A DNA stretch of 64,000 nt from Xanthostigma xanthostigma. Lineage: Eukaryota; Arthropoda; Insecta; Raphidioptera; Raphidiidae. Both the position numbers and the translations under genes were made by a program. The stretch covers positions 21,160,001 through 21,224,000 of the forward strand of contig OY754469.1 of NCBI GenBank assembly GCA_963575645.1. The letters are read 5' to 3'. Below are positions 1-12,300 of the stretch, piece by piece. The notes under the pieces are model-generated. The model ran no database searches. It was given only the letters and a program-made list of their open reading frames with translations, and had not been told where the DNA came from. The stretch's first letter is position 1. Every line of letters begins with the position of its first letter.

Positions 1-60
1 ATTTTTATTAAGGCGCTTTTTTCATTAACAACGAATTCAACGACATTTTTTTCTGAACAG

Positions 61-357
61 AACGGCTTGACACCGATTCATCTTTGCGCACAAGAAGATC
101 GTGTGAACTGCGCCCAAATCTTGCTCAAGAACGGCGCCAAAGTGGATCCAGAAACTAAGAGTGGATACACGCCATTACACGTGGCGTCCCACTTCGGTCA
201 GGTGAACATGGTTCGCTTCTTGCTGCAAAACGGTGCTGACGTTAAGGCCACCACGGGCATCGGCTACACACCGCTGCACCAGGCCGCTCAACAAGGTCAT
301 ATGAATATTGTCAACGCCCTGCTCGAAAATGGCGCTCAACCAAATGCACTTGCCAAT
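61..357 (+). CDS. Ank2: Ankyrin exon: three ankyrin repeats
   Basis: The exon is 297 nt, exactly 99 codons, entered and left in phase 0, so it encodes three whole 33-residue ankyrin repeats. Each shows the G-x-TP(I/L)H motif ([33 protein letters not shown]) followed by the LLxNGA helix-turn motif. By comparison with the 24-repeat ankyrin family these are late repeats, about 20 to 23, which form the membrane-protein-binding solenoid. The acceptor is ttctgaacag ending at 60 and the donor gtaagc begins at 358. The reading continues open to a stop after 375, but only as intron readthrough. The first bases of the window (1-60) are the tail of the preceding intron. Confidence 0.93.
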
Positions 358-3300
358 GTAAGCCTTTTTAGATAGATTAAAAAACTCAAAAGTACACTTT
401 ACTCAAATAACAAAACAAATTGAACTTATAAAAACATAAAGTGGCTTCTTTACTGTTACAAATTTGAGATCCCCGCATTTCTAAAATAGTGACTTTTTAC
501 ATATGTGCCACAAACCTTTTACAGGAAATCTTATACTAAAATCACTAGTGTATAATTTTATTCTATCTAGCATATTATTTCTCTCACCATTTGATCTAAG
601 ATCTGGAAACACTCATTTTTACCGAATTTTTCATCTTATAATAACGCCACAAGACGGAGTTCCGCCGTAGTAATTTTGATTCATATTATCCTGACCTGAT
701 ATACCTATTTACTTTCGATAATTTTGCGAAAGACTGAGTTATCTCGCATTTGCCTGTTTGAGTTATGAACATGCAATATTTTAGCCGTAATTGATCTAAT
801 TTTGTCAATACGTGATACATACCTAACTAATATGTTATTAATTATTATCTTCGTATATTTAAAACATTTTCTGTTTGAAACAGAATGGACAAACAGCTCA
901 TGATATAGCCAACAAGTTAGGCTACATAACCGTGACAGAAACTTTAAAACATGTGACCGAACAGACTCATTCACCGACTGCTGTGATCAGTGAAGAAAAA
1001 TATCGTGTCGTCGCCCCCGAGGCAATGCACGAGGCATTTATGAGTGATTCCGAGGAGGAGGGCGGTAAGTACAATTTCTATGTCTCACAGCACAGCTTCA
1101 TACTTACATACATTGCCTTCTGTACAATAAGGTCGACTTTACACTTCTAATAGCTGTAAATATAACTATAATAATAAATTAGAATAAACTTTACGCAACT
1201 TACGTAACTGGTTTATGGTTTTTATCGAAACTTTGGGTAGTAAAGAACTATTTTGGACATAAACAGTTTTATGTAATTTTGAGTGTTGTATAACGTTTCT
1301 GGTATAATAGCCAATGTCGCACAAATTGCCATCAAAATACAGTACATCATGAATAAAATTTTCAGTCAAAAAACGTTCATTAATAAGAATACTTTGTATT
1401 TTTAAACAATTCGTTTAGAAGAAGAAAACTTCTTATAAAAAATATATTCACTCAGAAAGTAGAAACGTTTTCATTAACGCAATGTATCGTTTTTGGTCCG
1501 CTCTATGGGGTTGTAAGATGGTGAAATGTAGTTGGTAATGTGAAGAAAAATACATAATAACAAAAAATGAACAAAACATTACGTAAATATTTACTGTGTC
1601 AGCAAAAGGAGTGTTTTTTAATTTGATGACATGAATTTAGAACTATCTAATTGGTATAACCACTAATTAGTAAAATATTCTCAATCGCATACATTTTAGA
1701 ATTGCGTAAAATAAATCGAACTTTTTTTTGCTGTTTCCAGTTTTGAGCTTTGAAATCAAAATTATACATATTCATTTTGATGGCGATTTTTGTCTTTTTT
1801 TCATACAAGCATTTCTTACAAGAGTGATTCAGGCCTTAATCTTGATAACTTCGTGTTTAAGAATCGATAAAACAGAGGGTTCAGTGAAGTATTATATATA
1901 TAAAACTCAAAATTTGTCCGTCCGACAAAAACTTTTGAACGGTAAGTCATGAAATTTGGACACAACTTTCATCTCGGTAAACTAAGATGAACGTACGTAT
2001 ACTCATGCCCTCCCCCTCATTCGTTATTTTGCATTCGTGTGAAACCGGGGCGGACCGCTAGTGATTATATAAACTCGGATAAGGCTGAGAGTACATGCTC
2101 CCCAAAAAAGTACTCCCTGTGAGGATTGTGACAATTCAAATTGTACCACTAAATAATAATATATCAATGGAGGAAACACACCAAGTTTGAAGATAGTGAC
2201 TTTCTGTCCGCGATACTATTCAAAAAATGTGAGCCATCGCGGGACTCCTGGCAGATATGAAACATAAATTTAAGCGAAATTCTAGTAACTAAATTTCACC
2301 CTGCAACTAAATTTCGCCCTGCCATGTATCTTACCAATCTATTATAACGCACAGTTATTATTATTTACCTACCCTAAGCTACGTAAACAAACACAGAAGC
2401 CATGTTATAATGCAACGCATACACAGAGCAAGCGTTACGCGCTGCCATCTAACGAAATTTTAGTAACTAAATGTTCGCCGTATGCAGCTTTCAAGCAGCG
2501 TCACTTAAATGACTATTCTAGTAACTAATAAATCTCAATTAAATGCCGCCATCAAGAAAAGCCATGTTATAATACAATGCAAACACACAGCAAGCGTTAC
2601 GATCTGTCATCTAACGAAATACCAGCAACTGAAAAACGTAACGACGTATCATCACAACTTTTGAAGAAATTAAAATTTGGTGCCTATTATCTCGGAAACG
2701 AAACGTCTTTTGAATATGCTTTATTATCTTCGGGTGTTCTCTTGATTTTTAAGATATCAAGATTAAACTTGAATCACCCTTATACGAATATGTCAAAATA
2801 TATTTTAGCAAAAAAGATTGCATTAAATTTAAGTCCAAAAGAGTATCAACGTTTTTTTCGTGCAATGTGCATAAGCCTGTTTAGATTCTATTTAGACATT
2901 TGATTAAATATATAAAAATAAACATGCTTTTCTAGTAGACTGTACTAAAGTTGTTTTGTTTAGAGTGCGGGTTTTTTTCTAAAAATTCATGGCATGTCAA
3001 CATTTTCATTACAACATCAAAAACCAATATTTCCATTTAAAAATTAACATTCTAAATACATTTCAAATGGAAAAATTGTGTTAATGTTCATTTTCATTGC
3101 TTGTCTATGGAGAAAATATTGCGTGCATGTTTTTTCATCATTCATATCATATAATAAAAAAAATTAAAAAGATGAAAATAGAAAACAGGAGAAACCGTTC
3201 TAATGATGCAAGTGCCATATTATGAAGATATAAAAAAATGCTCTTCTTTTCACCATAATGCCATCTCACAAAAACTTCATTAATAACGTAGCTATCTGGT

Positions 3301-6300
3301 GTAACCGGACATTCCCTAAAATTTTTAGACATTAGCTGGCCATACACACACAGTTCGATCTGCCGGTTTGGAACGGCGCGGTTCAAACGTGCGTATTTAT
3401 CTGTCCGTTTGTGGGGTATGCACGCGCCAGATGTAACCGGCCCAGACTAGTCTGCCAGTTTGCACTGCCATGGAGAAAACCGTTGCCGCCCACAAACGGG
3501 CAGTTTTCGTGCAGTTTTGTTTTGAAGTTTTAAATGCGACAATCAACATGTGTTCTGAAGGTGTTGTTGGAATTATAGAGATTTATAAACAGCATCCGAC
3601 TTTATGGAAAATCAAAAGTACCTTCATGTAATCTGTCTTTAATTAAATATTACGGCACATGTTACTGGTATTAAATATCCCAGCGCCTGTGCGGAAATTC
3701 CCACCGAATATTTTAAATACGACCTTCCCGTCGCCAAAAAACGAAGGGTATTAAGCGTTCCTCTGGATCAATTGCTTCTCTCATTACAGTTTTTTTTTCG
3801 TGAGGGCACCTCTTACTAAATTTAATAAAAATGTGTTTATATCCATCCTCAAATAATTCTTAAAATCGTCCGGGTCATTTTCTCTTAGCTCCTTTAATAG
3901 AACACTATGGCTGAGTTGTTTTTTCTTTAGCAAATAACTTTTAACCCATTTAGAACGTCGCTTTCTTACACCCGTATTGTCCATTATTTCCATATTAATT
4001 ATTGCACAACACAAAGCTAGTTTTTTTTTATCACTTAACATTTCAGCAGTTGACTAAGTTTAACTTTTATAAAAACGGTGCACTTTTTATACGTCAAATA
4101 AATTATTTACCTGCAGTTCACTTTACTAACATATAAAACCGTGCCGTTCCAAACTTTCGTCAAGACGAAATTCCATCCATACGGTTGAATCTGTGGATAA
4201 ATCTGCCAGTTTCTCCCACTAACGTGCAGTTTGGCATGTGACAGACCGCCCGGTGCCAGGTTGATGCGTGGATTTTTGTTTTGCGTTAGTGGGTGGCAAC
4301 GGTTAAAACCGACATGCCGGCGTGACGCATCAAACCGGCAGACTTATCTGTGCCGGTTGAAACTGCCGGTTCGATCTCTCTGTGTATGGCCAGCTATTCT
4401 ATGAAACAACGTTTAATGTAATATTATTTACTCCAGATGGCTATGAAATATTTACCTCTCAATTAATTATGTTGACTATTAAAGCTTACAAGTTGTGTCA
4501 CAGACATATTAAAAACTGCAACGTCACATTTTTACTGGTTTAAGATATATTAAATAATTTAGAGAACAATCTTTACCATTTTTTGCAATTTATTATTTGT
4601 ATTCCTTAAATCCCAGTAAAAAATCTCAAATAAATTGGATTATTTTTAATCTATACAGACCATTTAATCAATGAACTCAAGGCTCCTCTACACTAGTGGC
4701 CAGCACCGCCACTTACAGGCACTCACGATTGTGTAGAGGGCATATTCGTCGGTGCGTGGACATAATCGCCTGTAATCGGCAGTAATCGGTTGATTGTCGG
4801 TACATCAAAGGAATGCGTGGCCAGCATTGTGCGCCCGTACACACAATCGGACCGGCACGATTGTGTGGAGGGCTAGGCAATCATCGCGGCGATGATGGGC
4901 ACTTATTTGAGTGGCGGTGCTGGCCACGTGTGTAGAGGCACCATCACATTCAATTTATTTAATCATTGCGTACTTTACAAAACACCAATGGTCGCTTAGT
5001 GATTGCAAATTAAAAAATAAAGAATACATTTTTTTCAAAATTGTTTTACGAAGTCTCTATACTTGGAACACTGGACCTTGCATGATTAACTACGGGTATT
5101 TATTTAGTCAAAACTGTATAAATAATACAATCTTTGCCTCAATGCCTTATTTATAGAGTCACAAATGAAACACTAAAATTTGAATCTGATTAATTAAATT
5201 TCTCATTCTTAATCAGCTTCAAGTAGTTTCATTTGTTACTTCTTTGTAACTCAGGCATAATAAAATATCACATCACGCTTTCGCTTAAATAATTCACTAA
5301 TAATCAAAATAGCAAATGATTCCTTCATCCAAACTCAATAGACGAGTATACAGAATAATAATTTTAAAAAAAACGGAATAAATTTTACAGCAGCATAGAA
5401 TGGTTGCAACTAATTTTTTTAGATAAAGCTCCAAGTGGCACAATTCTGTTTACCCTAATTATTTTGTAAATAAAAATCACTGTAAATTTTGAGAATAGCT
5501 AGTTAAACCTCAGATGGAAAATTAGAATAGATTGTTCTTAGTGTTTTTAAAAAGAAAGTATTAGAATTTAGGTTAAAAACAACCCGGTGATAGATATAAT
5601 ATAAACAGATTTTAAATTATACCTAATAGTTTGTACTTTTGTTCTCGCATTATTGGAAAGTATAGGATCAAGTACTATTCTTGATCAGACTAAATCAATT
5701 ATCGACATAATATAAGGTGTAGGTATATGAATAGTGTACACAAATTTAAAGAATGTGCCATGTAGAATAGAATTTAGCAAGTATATAAATTTTGGGATGT
5801 TTTTATAAAACCACTAAAAAAATACTTCACCCACCATCTCTTCATATTATGTCGGTATTACACTGTCAAAGATCTTATATAAATCTCAGATATTTTGTAA
5901 AATACAGGAGCAGGAAGCTATATTTTATAAAAGATACCACAGTATTATATTGTAAGATTTTTTTCAATGTACGTATGATTTCGTAATTTTACTGAAAATC
6001 CGAAAAGAATTATATTTCTACCCGAAGCTCATCCAGAGATAGCTTCAGCTAATATTTTATTAAAAAAAATACAGGTATATACAGCAAAAAATAAATATTA
6101 TTATTACATATTATTACAATAACTAAGGAACAATTTAACCGAAATCAAGTTGTACAAAGGATAAGAAGAACTCCTTCAAATTAATTGGAGTCGCTATAAT
6201 CCAACAATGTAGAAAGTTTTTTTAACTTTGCCAAAAACTTCTCTGGAAAATAATAAAAAAAATATATAAAAACCCCATTTTTAAATTAAATTCAACTTCT

Positions 6301-9300
6301 TACGAACATTCTTTAATTTTGGATATACTTTCAAATACATACAGTGTGTCATAAAGAATCAAATCTTAAATTGTTAGTAATCCTCAAAACCAGTAATCAA
6401 TATTTTTAACCTCAGAACACCAGCACAATAATTTGAAAAAACTCGGCACGTGTTTCAGTAACAATGTCATCGAAGGATGATAGATAATATTTATCAGTAT
6501 AATCTTTTGATAATTTTATTGGCAAAACACGCGATGCGGTTTAAAATTTAATAGTTTTGTTTCCGTTGTCAGTATCCTGTGACTTAGTGCATAGGCATGG
6601 ATCAATGCATTGCTCAAGACACTCACATTTTGAGACAGATTCTTTGACCTTAAACTACGGTGGGTCCCTAGCGATATTTAAAGCCAAGATTCTGTAGTAT
6701 AAGTCTGTCGTTGGCAACTGGATCTCATCTCGTGGCTGGTTGACCACCTCCTTATGGGAACCGTGATGTCGACATATCAATGACGTCAATAATATCAAGT
6801 CACTGCTTCATTATACACTATGCAGTACACTGGCAAGGAGAAGAAAAATGTGCTTCTGTTTTGAAGGTCAAATTGTTTGGTTAATGGTTTCGTATGCAAC
6901 ATTAAACCATTCGAGTTCGAATCTCGAACATCAAAGTCAGATCACCCGATAGTGAAATATCACATAATATGTCATGTTATGGTGTTATGGTTGGTCAGGT
7001 GATATGGACACCATGACGATGATGGACGGTGGTTTCGGCCGCCCGCCTCACGCCCAGCATGTTTACCTGCCGTACTACCACGGCACCACATTGCTTACGC
7101 GTAAGTCCACTATTCGTACAATGTAATCACCGCTATATTATATAAAGTAGCATTTATGCTATAAACAGAATTAGCCCGTATGAGAACACCAACCACCCAC
7201 TACACCTCACACTGAACACCCATACAAGCACACAGTAAGCTAAGCTTAAGAAAACATTATATTATATAGAGTTGCCATGCAACATAAAATAAATTTCAGA
7301 TAGCGAATTAAGCTCTCTTTGTTACTGTAGTCAAATATTATACAGGGCGTATTTGTAAAACGCGAACACGCTTTTATTTTGTAGAGGATTTTTGAAGAAA
7401 AAAGTATCGGACGAAAGTTGCAGGGAATCAATGGGGAAGAATATTGGTGTAGTTTTTTTTTATTTGGTGGGGGTGCCTCTGAGATATTAAAGCCACCCCC
7501 ACTTTTTTAAATAGGAATCCATATTTTTTATCTCGGATTTTTGTTTCGGGGGTCAAAGAAAATAACTTTTGTACCAAACATGTTTCGATTGAACCGCTGT
7601 TTGGTTCTCAATTCATGCCATGTTTCCTATTTTGTGGATTGTGTAAGTCGGAAAAAGCCTCGAAAAATCCAACTCTTGTCTGATGCGACTAGTTTTCGAG
7701 GTTGCTGAACAAACACCTGCACACACCCACGCATATGCACACACAACAAACAAAATGCGACAGCTCAGTCAGAAATAGGGAACATGGGATGAATAATGAG
7801 AACCAAATAGCGGTTCAGGATTGCATCAAATTGGAAAATGTTTGCTACAAAAGTTATTTTCTTTGACCCAAAGAACAATAAATCGAGATAAAAAATATGG
7901 ATTCCTATTTAAAAATGTGGATGTGATCTTGATATCTTCGAGGCCATAACAAAATGAAAAAAAACTACACCAATGTTCTTCCTCCTTGATTTCTTGCAAC
8001 TTTTGTCCGAAACTCTTTTCGAAAACCCTTCCTCTATACAATAAAAAGATGTTCGGATTTTAGAATCTTAAATACGTGAAAATGGCCCATAATTATTGAT
8101 AAGTATGATTAGCGTTGCGCGCAACATGTAATCAACAGGTTGACTTTTTCAATTTTATCACGTAGCAAAAAAATAATAATTATAAGAGAGAGATAGAAAT
8201 AATGTAGCGAATTGTTGTTACTACGGTGACAATCCGAGCCCATAGACACTGTTTTTTTTCATTTTTTTTTTTAATTGTCGTTGGAATGTATACAAACACA
8301 AAAGTTACACGTATTAAGATTTGCTATAGCTGCGTAACTCAAAAATCTAATATTTTAGTTAGATTTTTCCATTTGAGCCGAGCGGTAACAAAGAGCATTA
8401 ATTGACGTCGTGAGTCTAAAAAAAAGAGGGAGATGATAGATTATTTGTAAGTCTAATATAGTCGTACATTTTTACTAGAAAAAAATAAATGTGTCCAATT
8501 TTTTAAACGAAGCTCTGTAAGGTTTACCACAGACATACGTTGTGTTTAAAACCACGCATTTATGATGATCCATCAACACTTATTGCACTTGCAGTTTTAA
8601 ATTTAGATTCAAGAATTTATTTGTTTTCAACTAAATGGAGATTCTTATTTAGCTGAACATAAATGACATTCCAAGTATCATAAACCGAGCATTAATATAG
8701 AAACCCGGACGAATTTGTTCATTTATGGAGACTGGTTAAACAAAAGGTACAAATAAATGTTCAATGAAGATATACTTATAGTCCAAGAGGCAGTGAATTT
8801 GTACTTATTTTCCCAATCGGTGAATATGAAATAGTTTGTTCGGATGGTGACACAAAACAACAATTTGTGAGTCTGGCAAAAATTTTCCAATGGGCTCACT
8901 AGTTAAAAAAAGACAAGTCTACTTATTTTCCCGGTCATAAATATTTGACATTAATTAAAGTGAATCATTTTATTAATGGAAATAATAGTCTGGCACATCC
9001 CAAGTGGAGGAAAGTCAGTCTGGCTGAAAATTTGCGGATGCAACAATTTGACCGATTTTTGAAATCCGTAACCCTTATTTTCCCATGCTTGAAATTTAAC
9101 GTATCATTTGATACTATCATAAACTATAATCAAAAGTAAGTCTGGCTGATTTACGAAATTGGTAAATGAGTCTGGCGGCATCTTGAAAATAGTAAAAATT
9201 ACAAAACTTTCGCTCTTATTTTCCTGGATTTGAAAATTTGTCACATGATAAATAATACTATAATTTCATAGAAAATACACGTCTGGCTGTCATTTACAAT

Positions 9301-12300
9301 CACGAAAGCCCTGCTAGACTTACAAGTCAGATAGTCAAATGTATAATTGAACATGCCGAAATTAGCGCGCCTAACGAGCGTTGGACGAGTCTGGCAAGGC
9401 TTTCGGGGTGTTTCACATTAGCCAGACTATATTTTCAGCTGTAATTATAATATAAACTATCATCTGATAAATTTTTAGAACTGCGAAAATAAGAGCAATG
9501 GTTTCGATGATTTTTTTCCAATTTTTTACCTGCCAGACATATTACCCATACTCACAGATTAGCCAGACTATATTTTTTTTTAATAACTTCACTATATCTC
9601 TCACTAATAGAACTATTTTTATCACTGAAAAAAGTGCAATATATTTGTACTTGCTAACGCAGTTTCCGCCTCAACCCATCGAACCCCCCCCCCCCCTACA
9701 TATATATGTATTTTGCTTAGAATAACAAACCGAATAATTCTATCGGTGTTTGCTGACTGGGAAAATAAGTACCGAAAATCTTCACTGCATCCTGGACTAT
9801 TACAAATTTTTCATAAACACACGAATGTGGATAAATGCGCGGTTTTAGATGATGTTCTTGTTTTTACCCTATCCTGACTGGCCTTGAGTCTCTACTCTGG
9901 AAATTGACGGAGCACTACGAAACTAGAGTGTGGACAAGAGACGTTTAAAAATATGAAAATTATAAGTACCTATGTCTTTGCAACCATTGTTGAAATAACG
10001 ATAATTTTTAAATGAATTATTTAAATAAACTACATTCTTAATGTATTTATGATACAACACTGAGCAAAGTATATGCGAGTGGGCAGAGATGAAAATCTCA
10101 AGTACACACCAATACTTTGAAGGCTCACATATAAAGCACGATTCAATTGATTCCTCCAACTTCATGTTCACACCGATACGTATCGTAGCTCCTATTCGGG
10201 AAAGGGTGAAGACATCTACGAGCGTCTGTAGTGGGCTTAACTTAGCAAAGTAAAGTGTAGGTACACTTTGATGCAACAATAAATAAATAAACTGAAATGA
10301 TACTTGAAGCGCGACGAATTTATTTATTTTTCGTACTTTCCGGTAAACTATAAGCTGAAATCCAAGTTGCACAACTAAAAAATCGACTATCGGTAGCTTA
10401 TTAAACATACTTGTTTCCGAGGGTTTAAATTTGAACGATATAATAAAAAAAGATGAGTGAAAGAAAATATTTTTTATTTTTATGACAAAATGTGAATCAT
10501 TCGAATAAATCGATTATCATAAACAATCATTGGCTCATTCAGTTTTTGATTTTGCATGCTTGTGCTTTTATTTTCATTTTACAACTATAAAGACTATAAC
10601 AAATAGCATGGTATGTTTGTACTGCATACTTTTACAAAAATGTGTCGTCTATTTTTTCGTGTGTGAACTAAATTTTCTCTTTTTTAATACTAACAATATT
10701 ACATCACCAACCTCACTTGATGGATATTTAATTATTGTTTGTTTTGTAGAATCAATACAGACAAATATTGTATACCCACTCGATATTTACTGTGCCTTCA
10801 AAACATTTATTATTATCGTAGTCAATTATATATTTTTTTCGTTGTACAAAAAAAAAAATATTAAGAGGAAAAAATATTAAAACGTTTAAAAAGTATAACA
10901 ATTTTCAATTGAATGTAATCACAGTTAGTGAGCTTAAATTGTTGAAAATGTTATCATGAAAATATCAATATAAATAACAAATTGTAATTATTATAAATAA
11001 AGGTGAAGACACAATGGTTGCGGATCAACCATATCGATATCTGACAGTTGATGAAATGAAGTCGTTAGGCGACGATTCATTACCAATAGACGTGACACGA
11101 GACGAGAGAGGTCTAGATTCTAATAGGATGGTGACAAGTGGTCATCAGACTAACGGCGACGTCGTTGGACACATCGACGGCGAACCAATGATCAGTCCTC
11201 AACACATAGCTCAAAACTATGCTGAGTACACTGCTACAAAATACATGCCTGACAACGTTGACATCAAACATGCTGTAAATGTTGGGTGAGTTAAAATGGA
11301 GTAATCAAGGTTTTTTCTTATAATCGCTGGGTCTCTTAAGCGCCTCTGGCTGCACGGTGTTAATTTTTCGAAGACTTATTTGTTTAAGTGTGTCTACGGC
11401 GCTTGATATTAAAAAAAATGACATTCCAGGATATTTTTCTTTATAATTCTGATTATTATTTCAATTTTAATGATCAAATGCATATTATGCTCATCGTTAC
11501 ATAAATATACTCATTGTGAGATATTACATTTAAATTGAATTGACGTCAAAACATATTACAATATTTAGGATTCAAAGAGAATAGAAAAATCAGTGGATGT
11601 GTGTGACCAATGAATCAGACGCTCATGATTCTTCATAGGATGCCAAATCAAATCGAAAATGTTATTCCCAACCACCTTATATTCGACTACCATTTATATC
11701 ATCCATTAACATTAATGGTACACGAACAATACAATTATTACAACTTTAATAGTTCGCTAAATTATATTAGTAGTATGTATCTCATATTTTATTTTATAAT
11801 AGACATTTTATTGTTTTAAAAAGAATATTACCACTTTACGCACCCATGATCATCTATATGTTTATGAATACCGCACTTGCTATATAAAAAAATTAAAACT
11901 TATAATTTATGTAACTGAAATTATGTTTGCTTTCGATGGATTCAGAAAACTTCATTGGAAAAAGTAAGTATTTCAAAAACGATTTATTTAGCCATATTCT
12001 GCTATTTGAGTTCTAATCACTGTGCTTAGGTAACCACAATAATAAAAAAAAAATACAAACAAAAATGATTACACAAAGTGTTTATTTTGATAAACACTTG
12101 GTAATCACGGTGGTTAACATTAGCAGAATAGCCCTGATTGATGTTGAAAATAAAATAAGCAATGATTTGCCCACATTAATGTTATTGTGTTACGTGTCGA
12201 AATTAAAAACTCGGCGCAATTCTTTTGCCGCAAACTAAAGGCATAATTTTTCACTGTCTCTATATGATGTGCGTAGTTTGGCTTCTAAATAAATTTACAT

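Larger units (their letters stand above)
3334..4395. mobile_element. PIF/Harbinger-type DNA transposon, internally deleted
   Basis: Terminal inverted repeats read AGCTGGCCATACACACACAG on the left and, reversed, AGCTGGCCATACACAGAGAG on the right. A 3-bp ATT direct repeat flanks both ends (3331-3333 and 4396-4398). Subterminal DNA on both sides is rich in CCGGTT/GCCGGTTT motifs. Inside lie a minus-strand transposase N-terminus (3784-4041) and a plus-strand MADF-like remnant (3548-3631), the two-gene layout known for PIF/Harbinger elements. At about 1.06 kb it lacks most of the transposase, so it is non-autonomous. Confidence 0.8.
1065..11002 (+). other. Ankyrin intron (split by candidate exon 6999-7100)
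   Basis: About 9.9 kb between the last-repeat exon and the linker exon. Besides the cassette exon it holds a CTAGT-ended repeat (1893-2065), a duplicated 73-bp unit (2399-2634), a PIF/Harbinger copy (3334-4395), a GC-rich MITE (4681-4942), a foldback (7341-8070) and a long-TIR element (8778-9800). Nothing supportable was seen in 1065-1890, 2640-3330, 4945-6870 or 9805-11000. The 108-codon plus frame at 2577-2903 and the 161-codon minus frame at 9923-10408 match nothing I recognise. Confidence 0.7.

Noticed and set aside
2577..2903. 108-codon plus-strand frame
   Set aside because: Starts inside a duplicated repeat unit and resembles no family I know; treated as chance or repeat-derived.
6840..6950. 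Possible tRNA-like B box (gagttcgaatctc) upstream of the cassette exon
   Set aside because: No A box or cloverleaf could be drawn around it.
9923..10408. 161-codon minus-strand frame, the longest in that region
   Set aside because: No recognisable motif, no splice or start context, Phe/Tyr/Ile-rich as expected from AT-rich DNA; not called a gene.
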